From a virus, in IMG/VR virus record IMGVR_UViG_3300013126_000117, positions 1 to 34,497 of that record: a DNA stretch of 34,497 nucleotides. One strand, 5' to 3'. Position 1 is the first letter of the stretch. Each line of letters starts with the position of its first letter. The notes beneath the pieces are model-generated. The model searched no databases. It was given only the letters and a program-made list of their open reading frames with translations, and was not told where the DNA came from. Made by a program: the position numbers and the translations under genes. This document shows positions 19,735 to 27,930 of the stretch, one piece after another.

Positions 19735-22512
19735 TTACGCCACCCGCCCCGTGCTCACGCACCCCACATCGATCCGCGAAATCTCAAACGCCGTGCACGC
19801 CTGCCCGATCACCTGCACCTGGAAGGCCGCCACGCTCGCCAGCGGCGCCGGGCTCCATCGTATCTCGTGCGCCTGGTATTGTGTCGTGGGCCGCGTCAGA
19901 TGGCCGCTGTAGGCCACCTGGTAGAGATCGCTCGGATAGTTGTAATGCGTGTTCGCGTACAGTCCGCATCCCACGTAATCGTTATACACCACCGGACTCT
20001 GCACCACGTAGCGCGCCAGCTGCAAGCCAACGCGCTCCACGTCCGTATACTGGCCCGGAAACGGCTCGCGCAGTCGGTCGAGCCAGGTAAAGCAAATGGG
20101 CGTATCGCCGTCGCTCGTCGCGTCGGTAGTGCCCACGCCCAGCCGGTACAGCTTCCCCGTATTTGTCGCGCCGTAGGGATCGCCGGCGTACAGGCCGGGC
20201 GTGGCCGCGTCGCCCATCCAGCAGGCGCAGCCGCTCGGCTGGATGGTGAACAACGTCCAGGCGCCCACCGTGAAGTCAAATACGAGCGCCTGCCCCAAGG
20301 GAGTTGCCAGCCTTACGGAGGATGGGAGGAAATAATACGCACGACGCGTCTGGGGATCATACGCGGAAAAGGCGCCCGCCCGGTCGGCTGCCGCAACCGA
20401 CTGGTACGCGCCCCGCACCGCGGTGAACTCGTCCACCCGCTGCCCATCGAAGTAGAACAGGCCGTCCGGTCCGGCCCACGCGATGAGGTTCTCGGCGGAG
20501 ATGATGCTTTCATGTCGCACGCACCCGTGCACGGCATCGATCTGCATCCGCTGATACTCGGCCCACCCGTCGCCGCTGACCAGCCACACGCTCCGCGACT
20601 TGAACACCACCAGGAACGTGCCGAGTTTTCCCAACCCGGTGATGGCGTCCCCGTCGCTGCCGATCCGCATCCATGTGCCGTAATCAGCAGGATACAGATC
20701 ATCGGTAAGCAGAGGTATGCGTTCCGCGTCGGCGGGATTGGACACATACAGCACATCCCCTTTCGCGTAGACCATGCGCCCGAACCATTCCATCAGCAGC
20801 GAGCACCCCACCGGAGGGCGATTGAGATACGTTTCATGGATCGGCGTGCCATCCACCGGCGGGGTCGTGAAGGTGTAGGTGACGGTCGTGTCGCCCGTGC
20901 CGATCCGCTCGCGCCCCATGTAGAGGTAATCCGTCGTGCCCGGCAGCTTCAGGTAAATGTAGAAGAAATCGCCGACGGCCATCTCATTGGTAATGTCAAT
21001 CCGCACGGTGAAGCCCGTGGCGTCCGTCATCGCGGCGGGCACGGTGCAGCGCATGCTGATCATGTCGCCTTCGACCAGCTGCCGCTCCTCCAGCCGCGCA
21101 TACGTCACGCCGATGTCGTAGTTGCCGGCGTCGTAATTGTTCACCAGGTTCTGATACAGCGTCACCGCCGGCGGGGTCGGCGTCGGCGGGTCGGTCAGCT
21201 CGAGCACCGCCGTGGTATCGAGCGCCATGTTGGCGATCACGAACTTCTGCACCCGCTTGTTGGTCGACGTGGTGTTCCCTTCGTTCACGTAGAACGTCAG
21301 GCTGCTGGAATCCACCGCCAGGCCGTGCGGCGCGTCGAACTCCCCGACGGCCAGCCCCGGCCCGCCATACGTCGCCACCAGGTTGCCGAACAGGTCCAGC
21401 TCCACCACCTGATCGAGTCCGGCCGCGCTGATCAGCAGCGTGTCCGCCGCTGGCACGTAGCGAATATCGAACGGGTAATCGATCAGCGTGGTGTCTTGCC
21501 ACACGTCGATCACGCCGCCCGTTTCCGTCACCTTCGATATCTGCTGCAGGTCGGAATCGCCGATCCACAGGTAACCGCCGTGCCACGCCACCGAGCACGG
21601 GTTGTCGCACGTCAGGTTGAACTGGCTGCTCGGCGTGCCGTCGAAGGTGTAGATCTTCACGTGATCGCCAACCATGGCCTGCTCGCCCTGCGTGATGGCC
21701 ATCAGCGTCTGATCGTCGTTCCAGCAGGCGTTCGTCACGTCGTAGAGGTGTGCCAGTGCGCCGTCGTTTGTGCCCGCGCCGAAGGTGACACCGGCCGTCC
21801 ACGTGCCGCCGCTATAGCTGAAGATGAAACCGGACGGCGTGCCGCCTGTATGGTCCGCCAGCACGATCACCGTGCCCGTGGCGGTGTGATAGAGCACCTG
21901 CACCGGATTCGTCAGGCTCGCGTCCGTCAGCGTGGCCAGCACCGTCCCGTCCGTCGCGTCGATGTGGTAGACCGACCCCAGCGGATTGCTGACAATGAAC
22001 AGTGTCGAGTGCCCGCCCACCGTGGGGCCCAGGCACAGGCCATACGGGCGCCGCGTCCCGCCCCAGGTGATCGTGTTCGTAATGGCGGTTGGCGTCACCG
22101 TCCTGTTGGTCAGCCCAAAGAGCTTCTTCACCGGGTTTACGCCGTCGCACAGGTAAAACGAATCGCCAAACTGCGCCCCGCGCACGTTGCCGGCGCCCAG
22201 CGTGGTATTGAATTTCAGGAAGCTGGTGAAGGTCTGCGTGGCCGTGTCCGTCGCATACAACTGCGTGCCGATGGCGCCGATCAGCCGCTTCCGCCCCGTC
22301 GACGGCGCATACGGCCACAGCGCCCGCAGCCCGGCCGTCAGCGTGTCCGCCGGCACCGTCGAATGCGCCACCCGGCCCTCGCGCACCGCCACCGTCCCCC
22401 GAGAGAAAATCACGTTCTCACACGCAGGCGAAGCCCCCTCCGGCAACTCCGAAGCCCGAAGGTCCGTCCGCAACCCGGCAGCAAAATTGTGAATGCTAAA
22501 CCCTGTTCTCAT
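19735..22512 (-). CDS. P22 gp10-like tail/neck protein with NHL-type propeller insert
   Basis: A 925-residue beta-rich protein. The N-terminus carries the pattern FAAGLRTDLRASELPEGASPACENV followed by TVAVREGR. The long beta-propeller-like body matches the style of podoviral tail accessory proteins (P22 gp10-type) that close the portal channel after packaging. Residues about 180-430 contain propeller blades of NHL or YVTN type, for example FDAPHGLAVD followed by FYVNEG and RVQKF. A Pro-rich hinge (PPTPTPPAV) follows. The second half returns to the tail pattern (GLGKLGTFLVVFKSRSVWLVSG, GPDGLFYFDGQRV). It lies after the two adaptor genes, as expected for a neck protein. A family A palindrome abuts the start. 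Confidence 0.75.
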   Translation of the reverse strand: MRTGFSIHNFAAGLRTDLRASELPEGASPACENVIFSRGTVAVREGRVAHSTVPADTLTAGLRALWPYAPSTGRKRLIGAIGTQLYATDTATQTFTSFLKFNTTLGAGNVRGAQFGDSFYLCDGVNPVKKLFGLTNRTVTPTAITNTITWGGTRRPYGLCLGPTVGGHSTLFIVSNPLGSVYHIDATDGTVLATLTDASLTNPVQVLYHTATGTVIVLADHTGGTPSGFIFSYSGGTWTAGVTFGAGTNDGALAHLYDVTNACWNDDQTLMAITQGEQAMVGDHVKIYTFDGTPSSQFNLTCDNPCSVAWHGGYLWIGDSDLQQISKVTETGGVIDVWQDTTLIDYPFDIRYVPAADTLLISAAGLDQVVELDLFGNLVATYGGPGLAVGEFDAPHGLAVDSSSLTFYVNEGNTTSTNKRVQKFVIANMALDTTAVLELTDPPTPTPPAVTLYQNLVNNYDAGNYDIGVTYARLEERQLVEGDMISMRCTVPAAMTDATGFTVRIDITNEMAVGDFFYIYLKLPGTTDYLYMGRERIGTGDTTVTYTFTTPPVDGTPIHETYLNRPPVGCSLLMEWFGRMVYAKGDVLYVSNPADAERIPLLTDDLYPADYGTWMRIGSDGDAITGLGKLGTFLVVFKSRSVWLVSGDGWAEYQRMQIDAVHGCVRHESIISAENLIAWAGPDGLFYFDGQRVDEFTAVRGAYQSVAAADRAGAFSAYDPQTRRAYYFLPSSVRLATPLGQALVFDFTVGAWTLFTIQPSGCACWMGDAATPGLYAGDPYGATNTGKLYRLGVGTTDATSDGDTPICFTWLDRLREPFPGQYTDVERVGLQLARYVVQSPVVYNDYVGCGLYANTHYNYPSDLYQVAYSGHLTRPTTQYQAHEIRWSPAPLASVAAFQVQVIGQACTAFEISRIDVGCVSTGRVA

Positions 22513-22538
22513 TATGGAGCGCGGACCTCCGAGTCCGC
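22513..22538. repeat. Palindromic element family A, at a gene start
   Basis: GCGGAC (22521-22526), loop CTCCGA, GTCCGC (22533-22538), flanked by TATGGAGC. The element ends exactly at the ATG of the 925-residue tail gene (22512). Its GGAGG lies about 13 bases upstream, too far for a typical Shine-Dalgarno. Confidence 0.85.
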
Positions 22539-22576
22539 CCCTTTCTCTGTGTCCTCTGTGTCTCTGTGGTGAATCG

Positions 22577-23215
22577 TCACTTCCCAGCCCACGCCAGGAA
22601 CTCCACCATCAGCGAATCGTAATCCCCCTTCGCCGCCCCAACACGCGCCTCCGACTCGTCATTCAACCGGTACCGCGTCGCGATGGTCAGCACCGCCCCG
22701 TGCACCAGCAAGGGATGAAACTGCGACGGGAATGCCGGCACGTCTGTGCCAGTCACCAGCGGCAGTATCCCGCCCGTCGGTGTCGTCGGCGTGTGCGCAA
22801 AGGGGATGATCGCCGCGCGCACCGCCAGATTCTTCGCGTTGGTATTCGCCGGCGGGTAGATTCCCATCAGCCCGCGCGCGTCCGGCGTGTAATACCGACG
22901 CGGCGTGCCGCTCACTGCTACTTCCCAGCTCGGATCGATGATCTCCAGCGTGCGCACCTGCGCGAATGCCATCGGCAGTCCGCCGTCATACGTCACCCGC
23001 TGCACCCGCACCACGTCGCCCGGCAGGGTATACGTCCGCTGACCGCTCACCGATGTTAGTGTGAACTCGCGGGTAAAGCGCTCCGCCACCGTTGCCAGCT
23101 CCACGTACACTTCATTGAGCGCCGCCGTCGCCATCGCCGCCGTCCACCGCGCGTTGTTCGTGGTGGGCTCATTCAGATCGCGCGCCAGCATCGCCTGCAA
23201 CGCCGTCAAATCCAC
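22577..23215 (-). CDS. Head-tail adaptor-like protein
   Basis: A 212-residue protein. The helical N-terminus (LTALQAMLARDLNEPTTNN, then AMATAALNEVYVELA) is the usual pattern of phage adaptor or head-completion proteins: a short helical bundle with Asn in the second helix. A beta segment (QRTYTLPGDVVRVQRVTYDG) and a C-terminal helical part follow. The GTG start at 23215 is set by GGAAGGAG six bases upstream. Its place between the 283-residue adaptor-like gene and the tail gene agrees. The assignment is by pattern and synteny. Confidence 0.65.
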   Translation of the reverse strand: MDLTALQAMLARDLNEPTTNNARWTAAMATAALNEVYVELATVAERFTREFTLTSVSGQRTYTLPGDVVRVQRVTYDGGLPMAFAQVRTLEIIDPSWEVAVSGTPRRYYTPDARGLMGIYPPANTNAKNLAVRAAIIPFAHTPTTPTGGILPLVTGTDVPAFPSQFHPLLVHGAVLTIATRYRLNDESEARVGAAKGDYDSLMVEFLAWAGK

Positions 23216-23239
23216 CGTGCACTCCTTCCGACAGCCGAC

Positions 23240-23280
23240 TCCCCCTCCCCGCGTCGGGGAGGGGGCTGGTGGGTGAGGTC
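23240..23280. repeat. Palindromic element family B, intergenic copy
   Basis: CCCCCTCCCC, loop GCGTC, GGGGAGGGGG, then the tail CTGGTGGGTGAGGTC. It lies between the stop of the 283-residue gene, which overlaps its edge, and the start of the 212-residue gene. Confidence 0.85.
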
Positions 23281-24130
23281 ACGCCCCCCAGCCGTCTTCG
23301 TTCATCGCCGACCAGCCCCCGCGCCGATTCCGCGCCTCGCGCCACTTGCGGATCACGTCAAGAAACCGCGCCGCCGCTGCCTGCTGATCCAGGTCGCCCA
23401 CCTGTCCGGCTGCATACGCCATCAACCCCGGCTCGATCCACGCCGGCAGCGGCAGGCTGGCCGTCACGTCCAGATCGTCCGCCTCCTCCGCATCGTAGAC
23501 CATAATCAGCTCGGGGAAGGCGCCCACGCTCACCGGCGACACGGCAAGCGTCAAATCGTCCACCAGGTAGTACGCCGTCGGGTTGCCCATCGTCAGCGCG
23601 CCGGCCGGAGCCTCGGCGGAGAGAGCCAGCAGCTGCGGGGAATACCCACACACCACCTGCCCCGTATCCGCGGTGGCCGTGTCCGTGTCGCCCGCGTCAA
23701 CGTCCGCCAGCGCGTAAGTGAAGGATGTCGTCGTCGGCGCGCTCACCACTTCATAGACGATCTCGTTAAGAATCAGTCCGTTCGCCGCATCGACGCCCGA
23801 CAGTGCCACCAGCATCCCCGCGGCCAGCCCGTGCGCCGTCGCCGTCTCCACCGTCACTACGTTGGCCGCCAGCGCCGCGCTGTGCACTGTGCGCGGAAGG
23901 TAGCCCAGGTAGATTCCCTCCGGATGAAATTCGCGCAGCCGCGCCGGCAGCGAGAACTCGCGCTGGCCGATGGTCAGCGGCGTTGAAGCAGTCCGCGTGT
24001 AGACGCCGCCTACCTCGCGCACCAGGTCGCGCCACGCTTCCTCGACGTAGATTTCATAGAGCGTCTCGTCGACGCCGGTTTTTCCGTAAATCCGCGCCGC
24101 CCGGCGCGCGATCTGGCTGATGCTGCGCAT
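23279..24130 (-). CDS. Putative head-tail connector protein
   Basis: A 283-residue protein. The N-terminus is helical (SQIARRAARIYGKTGVDE, then YVEEAWRDLVREVG), followed by a beta segment (QREFSLPARLREFHPEGIYL) parallel to that of the next adaptor gene. An inserted beta-rich domain (about 85-190) is Ala/Thr/Asp-rich (TVETATAHGLAAGM, FTYALADVDAGD), a fold often seen in phage structural proteins. The C-terminal helices (QAAAARFLDVIRKWREARNRRGGW) close the protein. The start follows GGAGG, which is formed by the last codons of the upstream gene. Confidence 0.55.
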   Translation of the reverse strand: MRSISQIARRAARIYGKTGVDETLYEIYVEEAWRDLVREVGGVYTRTASTPLTIGQREFSLPARLREFHPEGIYLGYLPRTVHSAALAANVVTVETATAHGLAAGMLVALSGVDAANGLILNEIVYEVVSAPTTTSFTYALADVDAGDTDTATADTGQVVCGYSPQLLALSAEAPAGALTMGNPTAYYLVDDLTLAVSPVSVGAFPELIMVYDAEEADDLDVTASLPLPAWIEPGLMAYAAGQVGDLDQQAAAARFLDVIRKWREARNRRGGWSAMNEDGWGA

Positions 24131-24134
24131 CGTC

Positions 24135-24695
24135 CTACCCTCCGTTGATCAGCGCCACGCTGTCTGCTGTGGTCGGGTCGATGCCGGTCCCGCCACCGGA
24201 CGACGCTTCCCACGCCTGCATCTCGTCCAGGCTCAACACCCCACCTTCGTAGGGATAATAGAAATCCGAACGCACCGACTGGAGGTAGAGCCCTTCGGCC
24301 TCGACGCTCGACGCCGCTTCGTAGTAGAGGTGATAGAGCGTGTCCATCACCCAGACCGCACCGCCACTCCACTCCGCTGCTGTGAACGTGTGAAAGAGCA
24401 CATAAGCAGGTTTGACGCCTGCGGTGGCGCCGGTTTGCCCCGGCGGGATGTAGTAGACACGGAACTCATCCGTTCCATAGACATAGTTTTGGTCCGAGTG
24501 CACGTCCCACCAGAACGCCACTTTCTTCAGTGGCTTAGTGCCGCCGAACCCCCAATGCCACTCGTCGTTGACCAGGTTCACGAGGTTCACCGTGTCACCC
24601 TCTTGCAAGGTGTTATAAGTCCCGTTATGCGAGAGATTGGTGGTGTCCACCGTGCCGAGTGTGCTGTTCGACAGGGTAATTGCGCTCAATGCCAT
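24135..24695 (-). CDS. Unrecognised beta-rich structural-operon protein
   Basis: A 186-residue protein, rich in Thr, Tyr, Trp and Val, with alternating strands (KKVAFWWDVHSDQNYVYG, KPAYVLFHTF, AVWVMDTLYHLYYEAA). It looks like an immunoglobulin- or jelly-roll-like virion protein; no family was recognised. It ends in GGGTGIDPTTADSVALINGG, a tail shared with the frameshifted mini-ORF at 25087-25186. The final Gly-Gly codons supply the Shine-Dalgarno of the next gene. The start ATG directly follows the upstream stop codon. Confidence 0.6.
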   Translation of the reverse strand: MALSAITLSNSTLGTVDTTNLSHNGTYNTLQEGDTVNLVNLVNDEWHWGFGGTKPLKKVAFWWDVHSDQNYVYGTDEFRVYYIPPGQTGATAGVKPAYVLFHTFTAAEWSGGAVWVMDTLYHLYYEAASSVEAEGLYLQSVRSDFYYPYEGGVLSLDEMQAWEASSGGGTGIDPTTADSVALINGG

Positions 24696-25085
24696 TTAGG
24701 TGCCCTCTGGACGTGATACCAGCGTCCCCGGCAGGGGATCGGCGACGGCATCAAACAAGCTGACGATATCGGCCTTGGGCAGCGCCGCGACCTCGACCAG
24801 CGAGAGGGGGTAACTGTCGGTCGCCGGGTCGGCGGCGTGCTGGCTATACATCTTCCGCAGGATGGCCCGCGACGCGTCCATTGCGTCCGCATCACCGCTG
24901 TTGAAGTCGTCGGTCAGCTCGCGCATGACCGCCACGCGCATCAACTCATCCTTAGCGACGAGCAGCCCCAGTTTCAGGTCTGCCACTGGGATGTCGCGCG
25001 CCAGTTCAACCAGCGCGGCAATACCCGCATCGCCCAGGCCGTCCAGCAGAACGGCCAGTTGTTTCTCGTGTGTCTCTGTTATCAT
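24696..25085 (-). CDS. Unrecognised helical protein
   Basis: A 129-residue, mainly helical, Ala/Leu/Asp-rich protein (EKQLAVLLDGLGDAGIAALVELARDIP, KDELMRVAVMRELTDDF, ALPKADIVSLFDAVADPLPG). ATG at 25085 is chosen because GGAGG lies five bases upstream; an ATG four codons earlier (25097) would overlap that site. The composition suggests a small helical bundle, possibly a chaperone or minor head protein. That is a guess from context. Confidence 0.6.
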   Translation of the reverse strand: MITETHEKQLAVLLDGLGDAGIAALVELARDIPVADLKLGLLVAKDELMRVAVMRELTDDFNSGDADAMDASRAILRKMYSQHAADPATDSYPLSLVEVAALPKADIVSLFDAVADPLPGTLVSRPEGT

Positions 25086-25086
25086 G

Positions 25087-25186
25087 CTAACCTCCATTGA
25101 TCAGCGCTACCCCGTCCGCCGTCGTGGGATCAATGCCGGTCCCGCCACCGGTCGGCGCCAAAACTCACCCGACAAACGCTACTCAT
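25087..25186 (-). pseudogene. Frameshifted 32-residue mini-ORF sharing a conserved C-terminal tail
   Basis: ATG at 25186 follows AAGGGG with 4 bases. The frame reads MSSVCRVS, then meets a TTTT run. As written it stops 17 codons in. Skipping one T yields LAPT and then GGGTGIDPTTADGVALINGG before TAG at 25087. That tail differs from the end of the 186-residue protein by one residue (G for S). The two DNA copies differ almost only at third codon positions. This shows the fragment was under coding selection. Either the gene is broken by a 1-bp insertion, shifts frame by design, or carries an assembly error. Confidence 0.6.
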
Positions 25187-25197
25187 ACTGACCCCTT

Positions 25198-26124
25198 CTA
25201 CGTGTATTTGAACCGCACCGTCACCAGCGCGCTCGTATTCGTCCCGGAGACGCTCTCCGTGTGCCAGCCCAAATGCTGTCCCGCGGTGAAGGCCGTGTGC
25301 GCCAGCGCGCCGTTCTCCGTGCACGCCCCGGCGTTGGCCGTCAGGTCGGCGCTGCTGAAGGCGTTGACCACGGCCGCGCCGGCGGTATCGCAAATGTCGC
25401 AGTCGCCAGTAATGCTGGTGCCGCCGATGTTCGAGACGTGGAAGCCCAGGATCGTCCCGGCATACGGCCAGCGGAATAGGTTCGTGAAGTCGCTGGCCGC
25501 CGCCACGCCGCCGATGCGGAAGGCGAAGGACTCTACCGAGTCCAGCACCTTGCCCGCGCCGTTGAGCAGCACCGTTCCGCGGTTTGCTGCCGTTGCCACC
25601 GCAAGCCGCGCGTCGCTCCCCTGCACCGCCTGCAGGGCCGTGGTGCCACCGGATGCGACGAACTGCATATAACCGGCTACGGATTCGCTCGCGGCGATCA
25701 AGTTGTACTGCACGATGTTGAACTTGCTGCCCACCGCCTCCTGCGTGCCCGCGCCTGTCGTCTCCCAGCAGAAGATCAAGTCGCCGGCCTGCACGTCAAG
25801 GCCGCCGGCGCCGCCGATCTTCCCTGCCACGCTCACCAGGTACACATCATACGCATACGACGCCGGGTAATTCGGATTGGTCGAACAGTCGATGCTGCCC
25901 TGCGGCTGGAAAAGTCCGGCCGCAATCAGATCGACATACGACTTCACCGCGTTCTGCGAAGGTGGCAGCAGCGCGCTCGGCGTGGCGCCGCCCAGGTCGG
26001 TCGATGTTAACACCGGCACGGCATCTACCACGTTATTGCCGTCGGCGTCATAGACCGACTTCAGCATATCGCCCGAGCCCGATCCGCTTGACGACGGGAT
26101 ATACCGCCCACAGGAAACCGGCAT
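25198..26124 (-). CDS. Tail-fibre-like structural protein
   Basis: A 308-residue beta-rich protein. The N-terminus has a Ser/Gly linker (SSSGSGSGD) and the pattern LKSVYDADGNNVVDAV. It then has SQNAVKSYVD, a segment commonly seen in phage fibre and virion host-recognition proteins. The C-terminal 120 residues are Ala/Thr/Gly-rich with predicted strands (GTILGFHVSNIGGTSITGDCDI, SALVTVRFKYT). It lies in the structural operon one base after the 113-residue gene. A fibre or capsid-surface role is inferred from style; receptor and fold are unknown. Confidence 0.55.
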   Translation of the reverse strand: MPVSCGRYIPSSSGSGSGDMLKSVYDADGNNVVDAVPVLTSTDLGGATPSALLPPSQNAVKSYVDLIAAGLFQPQGSIDCSTNPNYPASYAYDVYLVSVAGKIGGAGGLDVQAGDLIFCWETTGAGTQEAVGSKFNIVQYNLIAASESVAGYMQFVASGGTTALQAVQGSDARLAVATAANRGTVLLNGAGKVLDSVESFAFRIGGVAAASDFTNLFRWPYAGTILGFHVSNIGGTSITGDCDICDTAGAAVVNAFSSADLTANAGACTENGALAHTAFTAGQHLGWHTESVSGTNTSALVTVRFKYT

Positions 26125-26125
26125 C

Positions 26126-26467
26126 TTACACCCCCTGTCCGACAGTCACCAGCAGTGCCTTCGTTCCCGAACCGCCGTGAATGGCCGTAATCGCCCCAAG
26201 CACCGCGTTTCCGTAGGCCGGTCCCAACTCCAGCGATCCGCCATACGCCTGCAGCAACACGCCCTTGTGCAGTTCCGCTGCCGCGCCGGCCAGGTTGACA
26301 TACATGTCGGTGTCGGAGTCGTTCTGCAACAGCACGTATTGCCGCGTTGTGGACTCCGCCAGCACCGCTGTCGAAGTCGCCGATACCGCCACCGTCGTAT
26401 GCACCGGATCCTGCAACCGTCCCACCTGTGCCGTCTTTCCGCCTGGCATCGTAATCTCGTGTAACAT
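26126..26467 (-). CDS. Small beta-rich structural protein
   Basis: A 113-residue protein. After a short N-terminus (EITMPGGKTAQVG) the body is alternating strands (TRQYVLLQNDSDTDMYVNLAG, GVLLQAYGGSLELGP, TKALLVTVGQGV). This is a pattern I associate with short phage virion decoration or tail proteins. No named family is assigned. The ATG follows GGGGGA. It is separated from the 426-residue gene by a strong hairpin. Confidence 0.6.
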   Translation of the reverse strand: MLHEITMPGGKTAQVGRLQDPVHTTVAVSATSTAVLAESTTRQYVLLQNDSDTDMYVNLAGAAAELHKGVLLQAYGGSLELGPAYGNAVLGAITAIHGGSGTKALLVTVGQGV

Positions 26468-26494
26468 GTCGTCCCCCTTGAAAACTTTTAGGCA

Positions 26495-26525
26495 GGCCGG
26501 GGAAAGGAGCTAACAAACCCCGGCC
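26495..26525. promoter_or_regulatory. Strong hairpin between structural genes
   Basis: GGCCGGGG (26495-26502) and CCCCGGCC (26518-26525) form a perfect 8-bp stem with a 15-base loop in the 118-bp gap after the 426-residue gene. On the minus strand it is followed by a modest T-containing stretch rather than a clean T-run. It may attenuate transcription or stabilise the upstream mRNA. Confidence 0.55.
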
Positions 26526-26585
26526 GTACCTGGGATCGCAGGCCCGATGCGGTACTCCGCGTCGACTTCGCCTGCTCTCCACACC

Positions 26586-27866
26586 TTACGCAAACGTGAT
26601 CGCGCCTGACACGGCCAGCGCGCCGTTCGGCAGCACCAGCGCCAAATAGAACGTCGGCGTGCTCGTCTCGGTGATGGTGATGTCAATATCCCCATCGGCC
26701 TCGCTCACCAGCACGCCAGACTTGCCCACCGTCCCCGGCAGGCTTTCGGTGGTGTCAGTGAAGGCGGCTGTCGTCAGATCGCTGCCGTTCGTCAGGTCAT
26801 CGGTGTTCGCCGTCCAGTCGGCCACGCCCGCGGCGATGGCGATGTAGCCGATACGCACTTTCCCCGCGTCCGCGGCGGGCAGCGCCGCCAGCGCCGTCGG
26901 CGCATCGTTATACGCCTGCGTGGCTGACGGTACCTTGGTCGAAACATTGCCGGCCGCGTCGATCTGCAGCGCGATGATCCCGAACTTGCTCGCCGTGATC
27001 ACGTGCGCCGCGGTGAACACCAGGTTGTCGGTCGCGGCTTTCGTGCGCAGCACGCCGTTCAGCGCGTAGGCCATCGCCTGCGTGGTCTTGAACTTCTCCG
27101 CCGTCGCGGAGATCGCCAGATTGCCGTCCACGAGCACCGCGTCGGTCAACGTCGGCGGCGTCTGAATCAGCAGCCCGTCCGTGCCGATGGCGTAGCCGCC
27201 GTTCGGCGCAGCGGCTGCCAGCGTGTCCCCGTTCGCGTCCCCGGCCAGGTAGAAGCCCACCTGACCGCGCCGCGCCAAATCCGCCCCAATCGCGTCCTTG
27301 AGCTGAATGCCTACATTGATAGCGTTCGAGCCCTCGGCGCCGATGGTGAACGTTGCGCTCGCGGCCTGACCGTCAACCAGGTTCAGTTCAGTGATGTCCG
27401 CTGTCAGTCCGTTCAGCGTCAACGGCAACGCCGTCAACACCTGCGCAGCCGGGTAAAAGTGAATGATGCCCGCGCTCGCGTGCACCTTCGTCACCACGCC
27501 GACGACTTGCGCGAATGTGCCTGCCGTCGACGGCGCTGAAGCCGTCCACAGGCCCGCGGTGGCCGACGACAGATACACCTTGTCGCCCACCGTCCGCCCG
27601 TTCGTCGCCAGACCCTTCACGATGCCTTCGCGCACCGCGAACCCGAACTTGCCGTTGGCAATGGCATCGTCGCCAATCACCAGCATCGCCCGCGTTGTCA
27701 GCGAATTTGCCCGCGCTTTCGTCACCTGGCAGTATCCCAACGTCGCGTTGTAGCTGCTGATGTAGACCAGCGTGCCGGGGTTCAGCGTGCCGCCCGTCCC
27801 GTTGTAGACGCGCACCAGACTCCCGTCAATCGCCACAGCCGGACCCAAATCCGCCGGTTGCTTCAT
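26586..27866 (-). CDS. Capsid decoration or surface-type virion protein
   Basis: A 426-residue beta-rich, Ala/Thr/Gly-rich protein just after the major capsid gene. The N-terminal about 130 residues follow a recurrent pattern in phage decoration proteins: VRVYNGTGGTLNPGTLVYIS, then GKFGFAVREGIVKGLATNG and GDKVYLSS. The C-terminal two thirds are repetitive beta (AEKFKTTQAMAYALNG, ITASKFGIIALQIDAAGN, DIDITITETSTPTFYLAL). The ATG follows AAAGGA with a 7-base spacer. The role is inferred from its place and style; it could instead be a head fibre. Confidence 0.65.
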   Translation of the reverse strand: MKQPADLGPAVAIDGSLVRVYNGTGGTLNPGTLVYISSYNATLGYCQVTKARANSLTTRAMLVIGDDAIANGKFGFAVREGIVKGLATNGRTVGDKVYLSSATAGLWTASAPSTAGTFAQVVGVVTKVHASAGIIHFYPAAQVLTALPLTLNGLTADITELNLVDGQAASATFTIGAEGSNAINVGIQLKDAIGADLARRGQVGFYLAGDANGDTLAAAAPNGGYAIGTDGLLIQTPPTLTDAVLVDGNLAISATAEKFKTTQAMAYALNGVLRTKAATDNLVFTAAHVITASKFGIIALQIDAAGNVSTKVPSATQAYNDAPTALAALPAADAGKVRIGYIAIAAGVADWTANTDDLTNGSDLTTAAFTDTTESLPGTVGKSGVLVSEADGDIDITITETSTPTFYLALVLPNGALAVSGAITFA

Positions 27867-27885
27867 CTCAGTATCCTTTCACAGT

Positions 27886-27930
27886 TCCCCCCTCCCCACG
27901 TAGGGGAGGGGGGCTAGGGGGGAGAGGTTA
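27886..27930. repeat. Palindromic element family B, intergenic copy
   Basis: CCCCCCTCCCC, loop ACGTA, GGGGAGGGGGG and a tail ending in GGAGAGGTTA. It lies between the major capsid gene and the 426-residue gene and overlaps the capsid stop codon. Confidence 0.85.

Noticed and set aside
19651-22572. 973-residue plus-strand ORF
   Set aside because: Its Arg/His/Ala-rich sequence is the antisense shadow of the 925-residue tail gene; no ribosome site or protein-like pattern.
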